A DNA stretch of 64,000 nt from Curvibacter sp. AEP1-3 (GTDB taxonomy: Bacteria; Pseudomonadota; Gammaproteobacteria; Burkholderiales; Burkholderiaceae_C). The translations under genes and the position numbers were made by a program. This document shows positions 28,247 to 37,265 of the stretch, piece after piece. The stretch's first letter is position 1; every line of letters starts with the position of its first letter. The notes beneath the pieces were generated by a model. It was not told the DNA's origin. It saw only the letters and a program-made list of their open reading frames with translations, and searched no databases. The stretch covers positions 868,001 to 932,000 of the forward strand of contig NZ_CP015698.1 in assembly GCF_002163715.1 (NCBI RefSeq), written 5' to 3'.

Positions 28247-30250
28247 TCAACGCGGAGGTTTACCCGTCGCAGGTGCAATTCCGGAGATATCAAAGTCAAT
28301 CAGATTGTCCGCCGCTGGGCTGTCCGGTACCAGGACCATGTCCGGCATGTCCAACTCAAGGTCCACTTCCTGGGACGTTTGCGTAATGGTAGGCAACGCA
28401 ACCTCAATCGGACCCGTGGAGGTAGCTTGTGCCGGAACGTCCTTGGCTGCAACCTTGCTCGCACTGAATGCGGCTGGTGCACCGTCCAATGCATTGACCA
28501 GACGGCTACCAATCGCGTGAAGCAACAACAACTCTTTGAAAGCGTCCAGCTCGAACTCCAGATGGGCCGCACTATCGGGTTGACGCACCATACAAGTTTC
28601 CAGGAAGTCGAGAGCCTCTCGAGAAGGCCATAGCTTCACCAGGTGCGCGCATAACTCAGGATAGGCCTCCAGGCCCTCACCTGACTTCAGGAAGTCGCTG
28701 TAACCCGGAACTTGCCCGGTGAACACGGCGTTGAATTCTTCGCGGTAGCGGTCAAATTCGTCCTTCCGGCTCAAGGTGTGGAATATCTTCAGCAGATCTA
28801 GGCACACCAGCGGATTGAAGTCGACCGAATCAGCAACATGCCCCTCCAAAAGTTCAATGGCATCCTCGTACTGCCCCAAGGTCATGAAGAACTCGGCTTG
28901 CTGGCGGATGTCCAACATCTCTTGGGTGTTTATCGCGCGGAGGCTACCCGACAGGCTGTTGGAGAAATCACGCAAACCCATCAACCGCGATGACCTGGGG
29001 CTTTGCAACACTGGTGTAGCCGCCACATCCTGAGAAACAGACACCTGCATCGCTTTTTCTGATGGCAAGTCAAAATCAAGCTCAAGATCTACACCGAGGG
29101 CTTTCGGTGGTGCAGTGACTTTGGAAACAGCGGTATCAACGCTCACATTGGCTTGACTGATGGCCTCTGGAACGGCATCCAGCCCTTGGGCAACTTCAGC
29201 ATCCGGCTTGAACGCAGACTCGGGGCCCGAAATCGCCCCCGCCTCACCCCGCCACCAAGGATCACCTTCTGCCGCCCGTTGCTGACGGCGAATAATCCAA
29301 AAGCCCCCACCTACCATCAGCAGGATCAAGGCGCCTAGCCCGAACACCACGGGGTTCCAATAACGCTCGCTCTCTGCGCGCTGTAAGCGCTCGCTCAAAT
29401 CTTTGACCTGGCGTTGGTTCTGCCCAGAAGCCTCGCTCAACTTCTGGATGCTGGCCTCCAAACTTTTGAGTCTCGCAGCGTCTTGAAGTACATCCTCCGG
29501 AGTGAGATTGAGCGCGCGCCAGAGGGCAGCGGCCTCGCCGCGTTTCTGCGCATCCTCCGTCGGTGTGCTGAGCAGCTCGGGGGTCGCCTTCAATGTGGGA
29601 TCACGCTCAACCGAAAGGTCAAGCGGGGCAAGCTTGAGCCTTGCTTTACCGGAAGGGCTTGGCTTGGCTACCAGCGCCGTGGACTGAGAAGCCGACTTAC
29701 TTGCGCTGACTTGGGCCTTGGGAGTTGATCTCACCCCTTCTTTGCCCACCGAAGGGGCAGACGAGTTACTGGACGGAGCTTGGGGAAGAATATCGATTTG
29801 CGCGGGTCTTGCGGGAGGATTTATCGCGGCAGAAGCGTTGTTAACAGTGGAACCGGTTGAGACTTCTGAAGCCACATCAGCCAACAATACATATCGACGT
29901 GACGCTTTAGCGCCGCAGGTTGAGCGCAAATAAACAGTAACTACCGGCTCATCGACGGGGAGCTTGGAACTGATGCGAACCTGCCATGTTTGCCCTGCCA
30001 CAACGGGCTCACTGTTGACAGAAACCTTGCCGCCTTCCACTTTGTTTTCGCCATAAAAGACATCTGCCTCGAAGCAAAGATCAGACACATCCTCGTCAGG
30101 GGCCGCTGATAGGGAGATGGAAAGATTGAGAGGCTGAGCAACGATGGCCGCCCCTTTCGCACGGCCTAATGTGAGTGCGTTGCTGCTCATCGACAAGACA
30201 AGCAACATGGCCGCGAATGCGCAAGATTTGAATTTGAAAACGGGCTTCAT
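28247..30250 (-). CDS. FimV-like pilus/polar-assembly protein
   Basis: A 667-residue protein with signal peptide (about 1-25) followed by LTLGRAKGAAIVAQPLNLSI, the hallmark of the FimV N-terminal periplasmic domain. A low-complexity Ser/Pro/Ala linker follows, then a coiled coil (about 240-310) and one transmembrane helix (WNPVVFGLGALILLMVGGG). The large acidic cytoplasmic part contains a helical repeat region MLDIRQQAEFFMTLGQYEDA. FimV proteins help type IV pilus assembly and polar organisation. No LysM motif is obvious. The ATG at 30250 is chosen because it starts the signal peptide; an upstream TTG would add 11 residues. Divergent from the Crp-like gene. Confidence 0.82.
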   Translation of the reverse strand: MKPVFKFKSCAFAAMLLVLSMSSNALTLGRAKGAAIVAQPLNLSISLSAAPDEDVSDLCFEADVFYGENKVEGGKVSVNSEPVVAGQTWQVRISSKLPVDEPVVTVYLRSTCGAKASRRYVLLADVASEVSTGSTVNNASAAINPPARPAQIDILPQAPSSNSSAPSVGKEGVRSTPKAQVSASKSASQSTALVAKPSPSGKARLKLAPLDLSVERDPTLKATPELLSTPTEDAQKRGEAAALWRALNLTPEDVLQDAARLKSLEASIQKLSEASGQNQRQVKDLSERLQRAESERYWNPVVFGLGALILLMVGGGFWIIRRQQRAAEGDPWWRGEAGAISGPESAFKPDAEVAQGLDAVPEAISQANVSVDTAVSKVTAPPKALGVDLELDFDLPSEKAMQVSVSQDVAATPVLQSPRSSRLMGLRDFSNSLSGSLRAINTQEMLDIRQQAEFFMTLGQYEDAIELLEGHVADSVDFNPLVCLDLLKIFHTLSRKDEFDRYREEFNAVFTGQVPGYSDFLKSGEGLEAYPELCAHLVKLWPSREALDFLETCMVRQPDSAAHLEFELDAFKELLLLHAIGSRLVNALDGAPAAFSASKVAAKDVPAQATSTGPIEVALPTITQTSQEVDLELDMPDMVLVPDSPAADNLIDFDISGIAPATGKPPR

Positions 30251-30514
30251 TGTTACAAATGATTCTCGCACATCTCCCTGCAAGGTTCACGCCATGAAGT
30301 AGGAGGGAAAACTGCCCCTCAACGAGGGTTCTTCAAGCAGGCCCGCAGTCAAAAAACGAGATGCCCAAAGAACAAAGTCGGGGCGAATAGCAGAGCAGAA
30401 TGGGCCCCCAACCACCCCCAGACGCCAACGAGACAACAAATGCTCCGTGCGGCGGTCCCCGGGGTGACAATTCCCACCTGCAGCTTCCGAATTCAGTCAC
30501 GCAAAAGACAGGCT

Positions 30515-31234
30515 ATGGACGAACCCATTCTTACTATCGAAGAACGCTCTGCCATTAATGGCGGACGCTGGTTTTCAACGCTTTCACCTTCACTCAAACA
30601 CGACATCCTTCGATGCGCATTTGTCAAACGCTTCAAAGACGGCGACCTCATCGCTGCTCGCGGGGAACCACCGGAAGAGTGGATCGCCTGCGCGAAAGGG
30701 GCTGTGCGGGTGAGTTCGACTTCCATCTCTGGAAAGCAAATTACGTTGACCTATGTCGAGCCGGGCATCTGGTTCGGGGATGTGTCGATTTTCGATGGGG
30801 ACCGGCGCACGCACGATGCATATGCCCATGGGGAAACCACGGTTCTGTGCGTCGCCAAGGCAGACTTCAAGAAAATACTGGCGACCCATGTCGAGCTTTA
30901 CGAAGCAATGCTGCGTCTGCACGCGCGACGCATCAGGCAACTGTACGGCTTGGTCGAAGACCTGAACACCCTGCCACTCAGGGCGAGGCTCGCCAAACAG
31001 CTTTTGCATTTGGTGCGCAGCTATGGCGTTCCTTCGCTGAGCGACGGCAGCGAGGTTCGCATCGGTCTTCAGTTGGCCCAAGAGGAACTTGCGCAGTTGC
31101 TGGGTGCATCGCGTCAACGCGTCAACCAGGAGCTCAAAGCCATGGAACGCGAAGAGGCCATTCGCATAGAACCGGGTGGCCTGGTCATCCGGGATCGGGC
31201 TGCGCTCATGCGGGTCATCGAGTCCGACAGTTAA
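30515..31234 (+). CDS. Crp/Fnr-family transcriptional regulator
   Basis: 239 residues. The cyclic-nucleotide-binding-type beta barrel spans about 15-135 (FKDGDLIAARGEPPEEWIAC, GIWFGDVSIFDGDRRTHDAY), then a long dimer helix, then a winged helix with LAQEELAQLLGASRQRVNQE as helix-turn-helix at about 190-210. There is no Fnr cysteine cluster, so it is not an iron-sulfur oxygen sensor. The start at 30515 is preferred; the frame runs to 30440. It precedes a phosphotransferase and an acyl-CoA dehydrogenase on the same strand and may control them. The 264 bp before it hold the divergent promoters. Confidence 0.88.
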   Translation: MDEPILTIEERSAINGGRWFSTLSPSLKHDILRCAFVKRFKDGDLIAARGEPPEEWIACAKGAVRVSSTSISGKQITLTYVEPGIWFGDVSIFDGDRRTHDAYAHGETTVLCVAKADFKKILATHVELYEAMLRLHARRIRQLYGLVEDLNTLPLRARLAKQLLHLVRSYGVPSLSDGSEVRIGLQLAQEELAQLLGASRQRVNQELKAMEREEAIRIEPGGLVIRDRAALMRVIESDS

Positions 31235-31267
31235 CCCTTTTTTCCATTAACTACACACTGCACGTGC

Positions 31268-32353
31268 ATGAGTGAATTCGATCATTTTGTAGGCACACGC
31301 AGTGTGTCAGGCTCGCATGCCTTGGACGAGGCGGCCTTGCATCAATGGCTGCTCCAACATCTCCCGGGCTACGCCGGACCCTTGGCTATCGAAATGTTCA
31401 AGGGGGGCCAATCCAATCCCACCTACAAGCTCAACACGCCCCAGCGAAGTTATGTCATGCGGGCCAAACCCGGGCCTTCTGCAAAGCTCCTTCCTTCCGC
31501 CCATGCCATCGAACGTGAATTTGCGGTGATGCAGGGGCTCAAGGACAGCGCTGTACCGGTTCCGGAGATGCTGTGTTTGTGTGAAGACGAAAGCATCATC
31601 GGGCGAGCTTTTTACGTCATGGAGTTCATGCACGGCCGGATACTGTGGGACCAATCTCTGCCCGGCATGACCCGTGCGCAACGCGCTGACATATACGACG
31701 AAATGAACCGTGTGATCTCGGCGCTTCACACCGTGCCTTTTGCCGAAAAAGGGTTGGCAAGTTACGGTAAACCCGGGAACTACTTCGAACGCCAGATTGG
31801 CAGGTGGAGCAAGCAATACGTCGCATCCATCACGCAGCCCATTCCGGAAATGGACCGTTTGATGGAGTGGCTCCCTGCCCATATTCCGCCCATGGCTCGA
31901 GATGAATCCATGGTCAGCATTGTTCACGGAGACTACCGCTTGGACAACTTGATGTTCTCCGCTGAAGATCCCAAGGTTTTGGCGGTGCTGGACTGGGAGC
32001 TTTCCACTCTGGGCCACCCTCTGGCAGACTTCAGCTACCACTGCATGACATGGCACATTCCACCCGGCGCCTTCCGGGGCATCGGTGGACTGGATCACGC
32101 AGATCTCGGAATCCCCTCCGAGTCGGACTACATCGCGAAGTACTGTGAACGCACGGGTCTGGCTACTCCAGATCAATTGAAGGCGGACTGGAACTTCTAC
32201 ATGGCCTACAACATGTTCCGCATTGCAGCCATCCTGCAAGGCATCGCCAAACGCGTTGAAGCGGGAACAGCTTCCAGTGCACAAGCCGTGAACTCCGCAG
32301 CTGGTGCCAAGCCACTGGCGCAGCTGGCTTGGAGCTTTGCATCCCGCAGCTGA
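31268..32353 (+). CDS. Aminoglycoside-phosphotransferase-fold kinase (ACAD10/11-associated type)
   Basis: 361 residues with the APH/choline kinase fold: the nucleotide loop FKGGQSNPTYKLNT (about 45-58), the catalytic loop IVHGDYRLDNLMF with Asp and Asn, and the metal-binding Asp in VLDWELSTLGHPLAD. In this family the kinase is commonly encoded next to an acyl-CoA dehydrogenase, as here (32393), and the pair is thought to degrade hydroxylated fatty acids: the kinase phosphorylates 4-hydroxyacyl-CoA and the dehydrogenase acts afterwards. It is not an antibiotic-resistance gene. The role is inferred from the family and neighbour. Confidence 0.85.
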   Translation: MSEFDHFVGTRSVSGSHALDEAALHQWLLQHLPGYAGPLAIEMFKGGQSNPTYKLNTPQRSYVMRAKPGPSAKLLPSAHAIEREFAVMQGLKDSAVPVPEMLCLCEDESIIGRAFYVMEFMHGRILWDQSLPGMTRAQRADIYDEMNRVISALHTVPFAEKGLASYGKPGNYFERQIGRWSKQYVASITQPIPEMDRLMEWLPAHIPPMARDESMVSIVHGDYRLDNLMFSAEDPKVLAVLDWELSTLGHPLADFSYHCMTWHIPPGAFRGIGGLDHADLGIPSESDYIAKYCERTGLATPDQLKADWNFYMAYNMFRIAAILQGIAKRVEAGTASSAQAVNSAAGAKPLAQLAWSFASRS

Positions 32354-32392
32354 AACCCAAACTTCCCCCGACAGATTCCCAACGGAGATCCC

Positions 32393-33667
32393 ATGGACTT
32401 TGACTATTCCCCCAAAACCAAAGAGCTGCAACAACGATTGCTGCGCTTCATGGATGAGTTCATCTACCCCGCCGAAAGCGCCTACCACGCTGAAATCGCG
32501 GCCAACACTGCCGCAGGCAAGCGCTGGACACCACTGCAAACCATAGAGTCACTCAAACCCAAAGCGCAGGCAGCGGGGCTGTGGAATCTGTTTTTGCCGG
32601 TCGACAGTGCCGAAGCAGCCGGTTTTCATGGTGCTGGACTCACCAACCAGGAATACGCCCCGTTGGCCGAAATCATGGGACGGGTCATGTGGTCCAGCGA
32701 GGTGTTCAACTGCTCGGCACCTGACACAGGCAATATGGAAACGATTGCCCGATATGGCCCGGAGGAGAGCAAACAGCGCTGGCTGAAACCGCTGATGGAC
32801 GGAAAAATCCGTTCAGCATTTGCCATGACCGAGCCGGCAGTCGCGTCCAGCGATGCCACCAATATCGAGACGCGCATCGAACGCCAAGGCGATGAATACG
32901 TCATCAACGGGCGCAAATGGTGGATTTCAGGGGCTGGTGATCCGCGCTGCGCGATCTACATCACGATGGGAAAAACAGACCCTGATGCCCCACGCCATTC
33001 GCAACAAAGCATGGTACTGGTGCCGGCAGACACCCCGGGCATCAAAATTTTGCGCCCATTGAACGTTTTCGGCTATGACGACGCACCGCACGGTCACATG
33101 GAAATGGTGTTTGACAACGTCCGCGTGCCGGTCGGCAATATCTTGCTGGGTGAAGGACGCGGCTTTGAGATCGCCCAAGGGCGCCTCGGACCCGGTCGCA
33201 TCCACCATTGCATGCGCTTGATCGGCTTGGCCGAACGCTCGTTGGAACTAATGTGCAAACGCGTCAGCAGCCGGATTGCTTTCGGAAAGCCGGTGGCAGC
33301 CCAGACGGTGACGCAGGAGCGCATTGCAGAGGCCCGCTGCAAGATTGATATGGCGCGGCTGTTAACGCTGAAAGCGGCTTGGATGATGGACATGGGCGGA
33401 AACAAGTTCGCCAAGAATGAAATTGCCATGATCAAAGTCGTCGCTCCAAATATGGCTTGCGAAGTCATTGATTGGGCCATGCAGGCGCATGGCGGTGGTG
33501 GCATGTGTGATGACTTCCCGTTGGCCTATGCATACACCTGTGCGCGCACACTCCGGTTTGCCGATGGCCCGGACGAAGTGCACCGCAATGCCATTGCGAA
33601 ACTGGAGCTGGGGAAATACGCCGTGAATCCCAAGCCGGTGGAGATGCCCATCACCCGAGGCTGCTGA
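32393..33667 (+). CDS. Acyl-CoA dehydrogenase (ACAD11-like)
   Basis: A 424-residue FAD enzyme. Family motifs include [20 protein letters not shown] (FAD/substrate), [16 protein letters not shown], and the helical C-terminal domain [20 protein letters not shown] and [15 protein letters not shown] with the terminal [11 protein letters not shown]. The absence of the standard Glu at the usual IVD/MCAD position cannot be judged by eye. It lies 39 bp after the phosphotransferase gene, consistent with a two-gene operon for catabolism of hydroxy- or branched-chain acids. A terminator follows within 5 bp. Confidence 0.9.
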   Translation: MDFDYSPKTKELQQRLLRFMDEFIYPAESAYHAEIAANTAAGKRWTPLQTIESLKPKAQAAGLWNLFLPVDSAEAAGFHGAGLTNQEYAPLAEIMGRVMWSSEVFNCSAPDTGNMETIARYGPEESKQRWLKPLMDGKIRSAFAMTEPAVASSDATNIETRIERQGDEYVINGRKWWISGAGDPRCAIYITMGKTDPDAPRHSQQSMVLVPADTPGIKILRPLNVFGYDDAPHGHMEMVFDNVRVPVGNILLGEGRGFEIAQGRLGPGRIHHCMRLIGLAERSLELMCKRVSSRIAFGKPVAAQTVTQERIAEARCKIDMARLLTLKAAWMMDMGGNKFAKNEIAMIKVVAPNMACEVIDWAMQAHGGGGMCDDFPLAYAYTCARTLRFADGPDEVHRNAIAKLELGKYAVNPKPVEMPITRGC

Positions 33668-33670
33668 AAC

Positions 33671-33705
33671 AAAAAGAGCATCCAATTGCGGATGCTCTTT
33701 TTTTT
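33671..33705 (+). terminator. Intrinsic terminator after acyl-CoA dehydrogenase
   Basis: A 13-bp stem AAAAAGAGCATCC/GGATGCTCTTTTT with an AATTGC loop and a T run to 33705. The repeat copy E starts right at its end. Confidence 0.93.
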
Positions 33706-33750
33706 ATAGCTGCCCACGCACAGCGCGCGGCCGCTAGAAGGCGATTTGAT
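33704..33750 (+). repeat. Interspersed repeat, copy E
   Basis: TTATAGCTGCCCACGCACAG followed by GCCGCTAGAAGGCGATTTGA. The left block differs from TATAGCTGCTCGCGCA at two positions, and the right block GCTAGAAGGC resembles GCGCTAACGCC in copy A. It sits between a terminator and the HD-GYP gene stop. Confidence 0.5.
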
Positions 33751-33756
33751 GTCGAA

Positions 33757-34995
33757 TTACCAAGGGGAATTGGGCATCCCGGACCACAGCTCATCGAGAT
33801 CAGGGAACTTCCATTTCGCCGGGTCTTCACGGCTGACGATCTTGTCGGAATTCCCGGGGCGGGACAGGTCCACGATCTCGGGAACGATACGCATATGGGA
33901 TTTGGTGGAGTAAAAGACTTTGACACAGGGCGTCGTCAAAGATTTGGCCGTCTGCTCTACCACCACCCCCAAGCGACCGGAACTCAGCTGCACCAATGAA
34001 CCGATGGGATAGATACCCAAACTTTTGACAAACGCCTGGAAGACCTTGCCGTCAAAGTGGCCGCTCGCCCACTCCGCCATCTTCCGCAAGGACTCAGCAG
34101 GATCCCAACCCGACTTATAAGGGCGATTGGAGGTAATCGCGTCGTAGACGTCGCACACTGCACCCATCTTGGCAAACAGGCTGATCTGCTCACCCTTCAG
34201 GCCTTTCGGGTAGCCGGACCCGTCCACCTTCTCGTGGTGATGCAGACATACATCCAGCACCATGGGATCCACTGCATTGCCTGTTTGTAACAAGCGATAA
34301 CCTTCTTCCGGGTGCTTCTTGATGATTGCGAACTCGGCATCAGTCAGCTTGCCTGGCTTGTTCAATACATCCATGGGCATTGCGGCTTTGCCAAGGTCAT
34401 GCATGAGGCCGGCAATCCCTGCAGATCGGGTTTCCTCCTCACTCAAACCCAACTGCTTGGCCAGCGCCACCATCATGGCGCATACGGCAACAGAGTGCAT
34501 GTATGTATAGTCGTCCGCAGTCTTCAAGCGTGCCAGACTGATCAATGCTCCCGGATTGCGGGTCACTGAGTCCGTGATCTCCTGAACCAGCTGCTTGGCT
34601 CCACCGGTGTCCACCGTTTTCCCCATGCGGGCTTCCTGGAACATCGAAAGAACTGCCTGCTTGGACTGGTGACAGATCTTTGCCGCCCGCGCCAACTCTT
34701 CTTGCACCGAGAGGGGTGCAACATCCCTACTGGACGAAACGGCTTCCCGCAATTCCGCCTCTACCTGCTCTTCAGAATCCGATTCGGAAACAGCGGTTTC
34801 ACCCACCGCGACGTCAAGGCCCTTGCCGCAGTCGATCCATACCTCGCGAATGGCACTTGCCCGGATGGTGGTGATGTCTTTGGGATCGGTAATGACGAAG
34901 CCGGACCGCCAGAATGGATGCTCCATCCAAGAGCCACAAAACTCCTTCAGGTGCATTCCTACAACGAGCTGCTCAACTGCAATTTTCTTAAGCAT
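33757..34995 (-). CDS. HD-GYP domain protein (cyclic-di-GMP phosphodiesterase)
   Basis: 412 residues. The N-terminal DUF3391-type region is at 1-115 (KKIAVEQLVVGMHLKEFCGS). The HD-GYP domain spans about 150-340: YMHSVAVCAMMVALAKQLG, the catalytic HD in GLMHDLGKAAMP, KKHPEEGYRLL, and HHEKVDGSGYPKGLKG with the GYP motif intact. A C-terminal region LGIYPIGSLVQLSSGRLGVV is also typical of this group. It should hydrolyse c-di-GMP to lower intracellular levels and affect motility or biofilm. No transmembrane segment. Single gene. Confidence 0.94.
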   Translation of the reverse strand: MLKKIAVEQLVVGMHLKEFCGSWMEHPFWRSGFVITDPKDITTIRASAIREVWIDCGKGLDVAVGETAVSESDSEEQVEAELREAVSSSRDVAPLSVQEELARAAKICHQSKQAVLSMFQEARMGKTVDTGGAKQLVQEITDSVTRNPGALISLARLKTADDYTYMHSVAVCAMMVALAKQLGLSEEETRSAGIAGLMHDLGKAAMPMDVLNKPGKLTDAEFAIIKKHPEEGYRLLQTGNAVDPMVLDVCLHHHEKVDGSGYPKGLKGEQISLFAKMGAVCDVYDAITSNRPYKSGWDPAESLRKMAEWASGHFDGKVFQAFVKSLGIYPIGSLVQLSSGRLGVVVEQTAKSLTTPCVKVFYSTKSHMRIVPEIVDLSRPGNSDKIVSREDPAKWKFPDLDELWSGMPNSPW

Positions 34996-35111
34996 AAAGG
35001 CCTGCTAATGCACCAACGAGTGTGCGAGTGAGCGTTGTTGTGACAACTGTTTCCGCCGGGTTTCAGTATAGGCCATGCACTGAAAAAACTACAGGACGCA
35101 CATGATTTGCG

Positions 35112-35738
35112 TCAATGCAAATGCCGGGGTTTACGCCCGCCACCGTGCCCACTGGATGGGCCGCCGGAGCCGCGGGGCGGCTTGCCAATTTCCAGTGAAT
35201 TCACCAGATCGTCAAAACGCTGGGAAAACAGTTTGTCGATCTCAGCAACAACACCGCTCAATTCGGAGCCATCGAAATGCCGCTCCATCAAATTCACCAT
35301 ATCCTGCACAAGAATGTCCCTCTGGACCTGCATGATGGCGGCCGGATCTGGCCCAACGAAGAGCATCACAAAATCGTCGCGAGACTCCGTGCCGGGCGCA
35401 GCGTCTTCTTCGTCGAATTCAGCATCATAGAAAGTGATCTCAATCGCAGCACCTGACGAGGCGACTTCATTGAGGTTCATACAAACCTCATCCAGCGTCT
35501 GACGGAAATCATCATCACCGGGGACCGTCCAGCACATACGCAAAACATGCTCCTGGGCGTCCATCTGAATGCCTGGCTCATCTTCGTAGCTGCTTTTTGC
35601 AGCGTCTGCGAGTGATTTGGCACCAGCGTATCGCCATAGCGGCTTAAGCGCTTCCTGCAGCTGGATGTAAGTAACCTCGGGCCGCAACACGATCTGACCG
35701 TGAACGTGAATTTCAAACGTGGCGTTGAATCGTGACAT
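35112..35738 (-). CDS. Conserved hypothetical protein (DUF6806-like)
   Basis: 208 residues from MSRFNATFEIHVHGQIVLRP. A compact N-terminal alpha/beta half (WRYAGAKSLADAAKSSYEDE and HVLRMCWTVPGDDDFRQTLD) is followed by VMLFVGPDPAAIMQVQRDIL, a helical segment and a Gly/Pro/His-rich tail. I recall such proteins as a Burkholderiales family of unknown function, label uncertain. Its ATG lies only 16 bp from the distal att copy of tRNA-Leu, so before island insertion it lay directly behind the tRNA gene. Any original upstream promoter is now 20 kb away. Confidence 0.75.
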   Translation of the reverse strand: MSRFNATFEIHVHGQIVLRPEVTYIQLQEALKPLWRYAGAKSLADAAKSSYEDEPGIQMDAQEHVLRMCWTVPGDDDFRQTLDEVCMNLNEVASSGAAIEITFYDAEFDEEDAAPGTESRDDFVMLFVGPDPAAIMQVQRDILVQDMVNLMERHFDGSELSGVVAEIDKLFSQRFDDLVNSLEIGKPPRGSGGPSSGHGGGRKPRHLH

Positions 35739-35753
35739 AAGACTCTTTTCGGG

Positions 35754-35776
35754 TGGTGCTGAGACCGGAATCGAAC
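35754..35776 (+). repeat. Distal attachment site (copy of tRNA-Leu 3' end)
   Basis: CTGAGACCGGAATCGAAC (35759-35776) is identical to 55802-55819 inside the 3' arm of tRNA-Leu(TAA). TGGTG precedes both copies, with one C missing here. Orientation is the same. After position 35776 the sequences diverge. It marks the far boundary of the island. Confidence 0.9.
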
Positions 35777-35825
35777 AATCTCTTGAAACCCGCATAAATA
35801 CAGGCCTTCACCATCTCCTCGCCTT

Positions 35826-35850
35826 AAAGTACCAACAAAAGTACCAACAA
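35826..35850 (+). repeat. Tandem 12-bp repeats near the distal att (possible integrase arm sites)
   Basis: AAAGTACCAACA occurs twice in tandem with a 12-base period, 50 bp inside the island end. Related TACCAAC / GTTGGTA words occur at 55630-55681 upstream of the integrase gene at the opposite end. Such spacing fits arm-type integrase binding sites; inference only. Confidence 0.5.
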
Positions 35851-35936
35851 AGATGAAGATGACTCAATTTCGTCGATCTCAGGCACTTTTCGTTATTGTG
35901 CCACGCTGGTCGCTTTAACTTGGTCAGCGAAAGCCT

Positions 35937-36419
35937 CTACTTGTCAGAATTTCCCCCCTTCGTATGCTGATTGGCTGTGGTCTTGGTGCGACATAGCACA
36001 GCCATCAAACTGGTCTCTTGCTCCAGCCACCACGTCTTGCTCAAGCCGAAGCGTGTTTTGTACTCCGCGTCACTGATGGAATCCAAAAGTTGGGCGTGCT
36101 TGGCCAGGAGCATCCCCCTGCTCGGAATTCCCAGCCCGCTCAAAGCTCCCTTGAGGTGCAGCTTGATGGTCGTCACATCACACTTCATCAGCGTTGCCAA
36201 TGTCGCGTAGCTCACACCCGCCAGGGAAGCGGTCAGAACAGCGTGACGCTTTAGGGTCAGGCGCTGGAGCCGTTCAAGCAACACGGCATCCGGGAACACG
36301 GGTTGAGCCTGCTTACTGGCTAACACGCTGATTGCTTTCTCTATGCCGTCCAGCCGGTCAAAGATGGCCAGCAGAGCATTGGCAATGCGCGCTTCGTCTA
36401 TCAGTTTGTCTTTCGTCAT
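35937..36419 (-). CDS. Helix-turn-helix protein (LuxR/GerE-like fold)
   Basis: 160 residues with a GGAG ribosome site. The central segment LTLKRHAVLTASLAGVSYAT, then LATLMKCDVTTIKLHLKGAL and LGIPSRGMLL, follows the spacing of a GerE/LuxR helix-turn-helix (about 52-108). The N-terminal 45 residues are helical (DEARIANALLAIFDRLDGIE). No receiver or ligand domain. It is probably a small DNA-binding regulator of the island. It is the gene nearest the distal att. A TGAGAA-N3-TTCTCA palindrome lies 110 bp upstream (36529-36543) and could be its operator. Confidence 0.6.
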   Translation of the reverse strand: MTKDKLIDEARIANALLAIFDRLDGIEKAISVLASKQAQPVFPDAVLLERLQRLTLKRHAVLTASLAGVSYATLATLMKCDVTTIKLHLKGALSGLGIPSRGMLLAKHAQLLDSISDAEYKTRFGLSKTWWLEQETSLMAVLCRTKTTANQHTKGGNSDK

Positions 36420-37265
36420 GAGTTACTCCTGAAACGTCACGTCGGGAAACACTCCCGTCGTCGACAGCTTTTGGAATACCCTCCCCTTTCAGGGGACACG
36501 GACACATGCGCAGACGCTCTCGAACAAATGAGAACAATTCTCAATCATTGATGCGGATGCACTGCCATGCTCAACCGTTCTTCGCACGCCGTTATCCCCT
36601 TTGAAAGGCGATGACTAGGGGGGGTCGTAGCCACTTCGCCGCTGAGTATCGAAGTTTGAGGTGACAAGGGTCGCAAAAATTTTCAGCAATAGACGAGACG
36701 TCTGCATGCTCAGCAACGAACTGTCCCAAGAGCACAGCTAGGCTTTGTAAGCTGAAAAATTCCTATGCCAAAAATTTTGTTAATCAAAAATCATGGCCTA
36801 CTACTTCTAAGTTAAACAATCGTCTGAACTCTCAGTCAATCCTTGTACGGAACTGTGCCCGCTCCATTTGAAGTTGAGAAGGTGAGGACATACCGTAATG
36901 CTGGTGACGAGATGGCGTCCTCGAAAAACAGGTAATGAATAATGTCCAGCAAGTGATTGTGAAAACGAAGAGCGCCAGTGCCAAAACGAATCCACAAAAA
37001 GACTCCTGCACAGGCGATTGGTCTTTGCATTCAAGCAGGAAAGCGATAATCTTCTTAAAGGTCGTTGCGCTATTTAGGTGCAACTTAAAACCTAAAGCTC
37101 TCCAAACAAAAAGCGCCTAACGACAGGATGGATCACACATTCATGGATATTTCTCTTGCTAGGATCCATCGAAACAATCTATCTATAAGCAGGTACAGAG
37201 AAACCATAACTGCATAAGAATCACAAACGAACGAATACCGATATAGTAATTATTGGAGTTATATA
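36420..37265. other. 846-bp region without a confident gene
   Basis: Between the HTH gene and the 238-residue orphan. It contains the stem CCCCT-TTC-AGGGG (36483-36495) and the palindrome TGAGAA-CAA-TTCTCA (36529-36543), then becomes AT-rich after about 36700. A minus-strand frame from a TTG at 37083 to 36832 would encode 83 residues with one hydrophobic segment (FVLALALFVFTITCWTLFIT) but has no good ribosome site. I see no RNA gene. Confidence 0.5.

Noticed and set aside
35754..35776. Possible tRNA gene at the distal island end
   Set aside because: Only the 3' arm (T arm and acceptor end) is present; no anticodon or D arm, so it is an att copy, not a tRNA gene.
36832..37083. Minus-strand 83-residue frame with a hydrophobic segment
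   Set aside because: TTG start, no ribosome site, no recognised domain; kept only as a remark in the gap entry.
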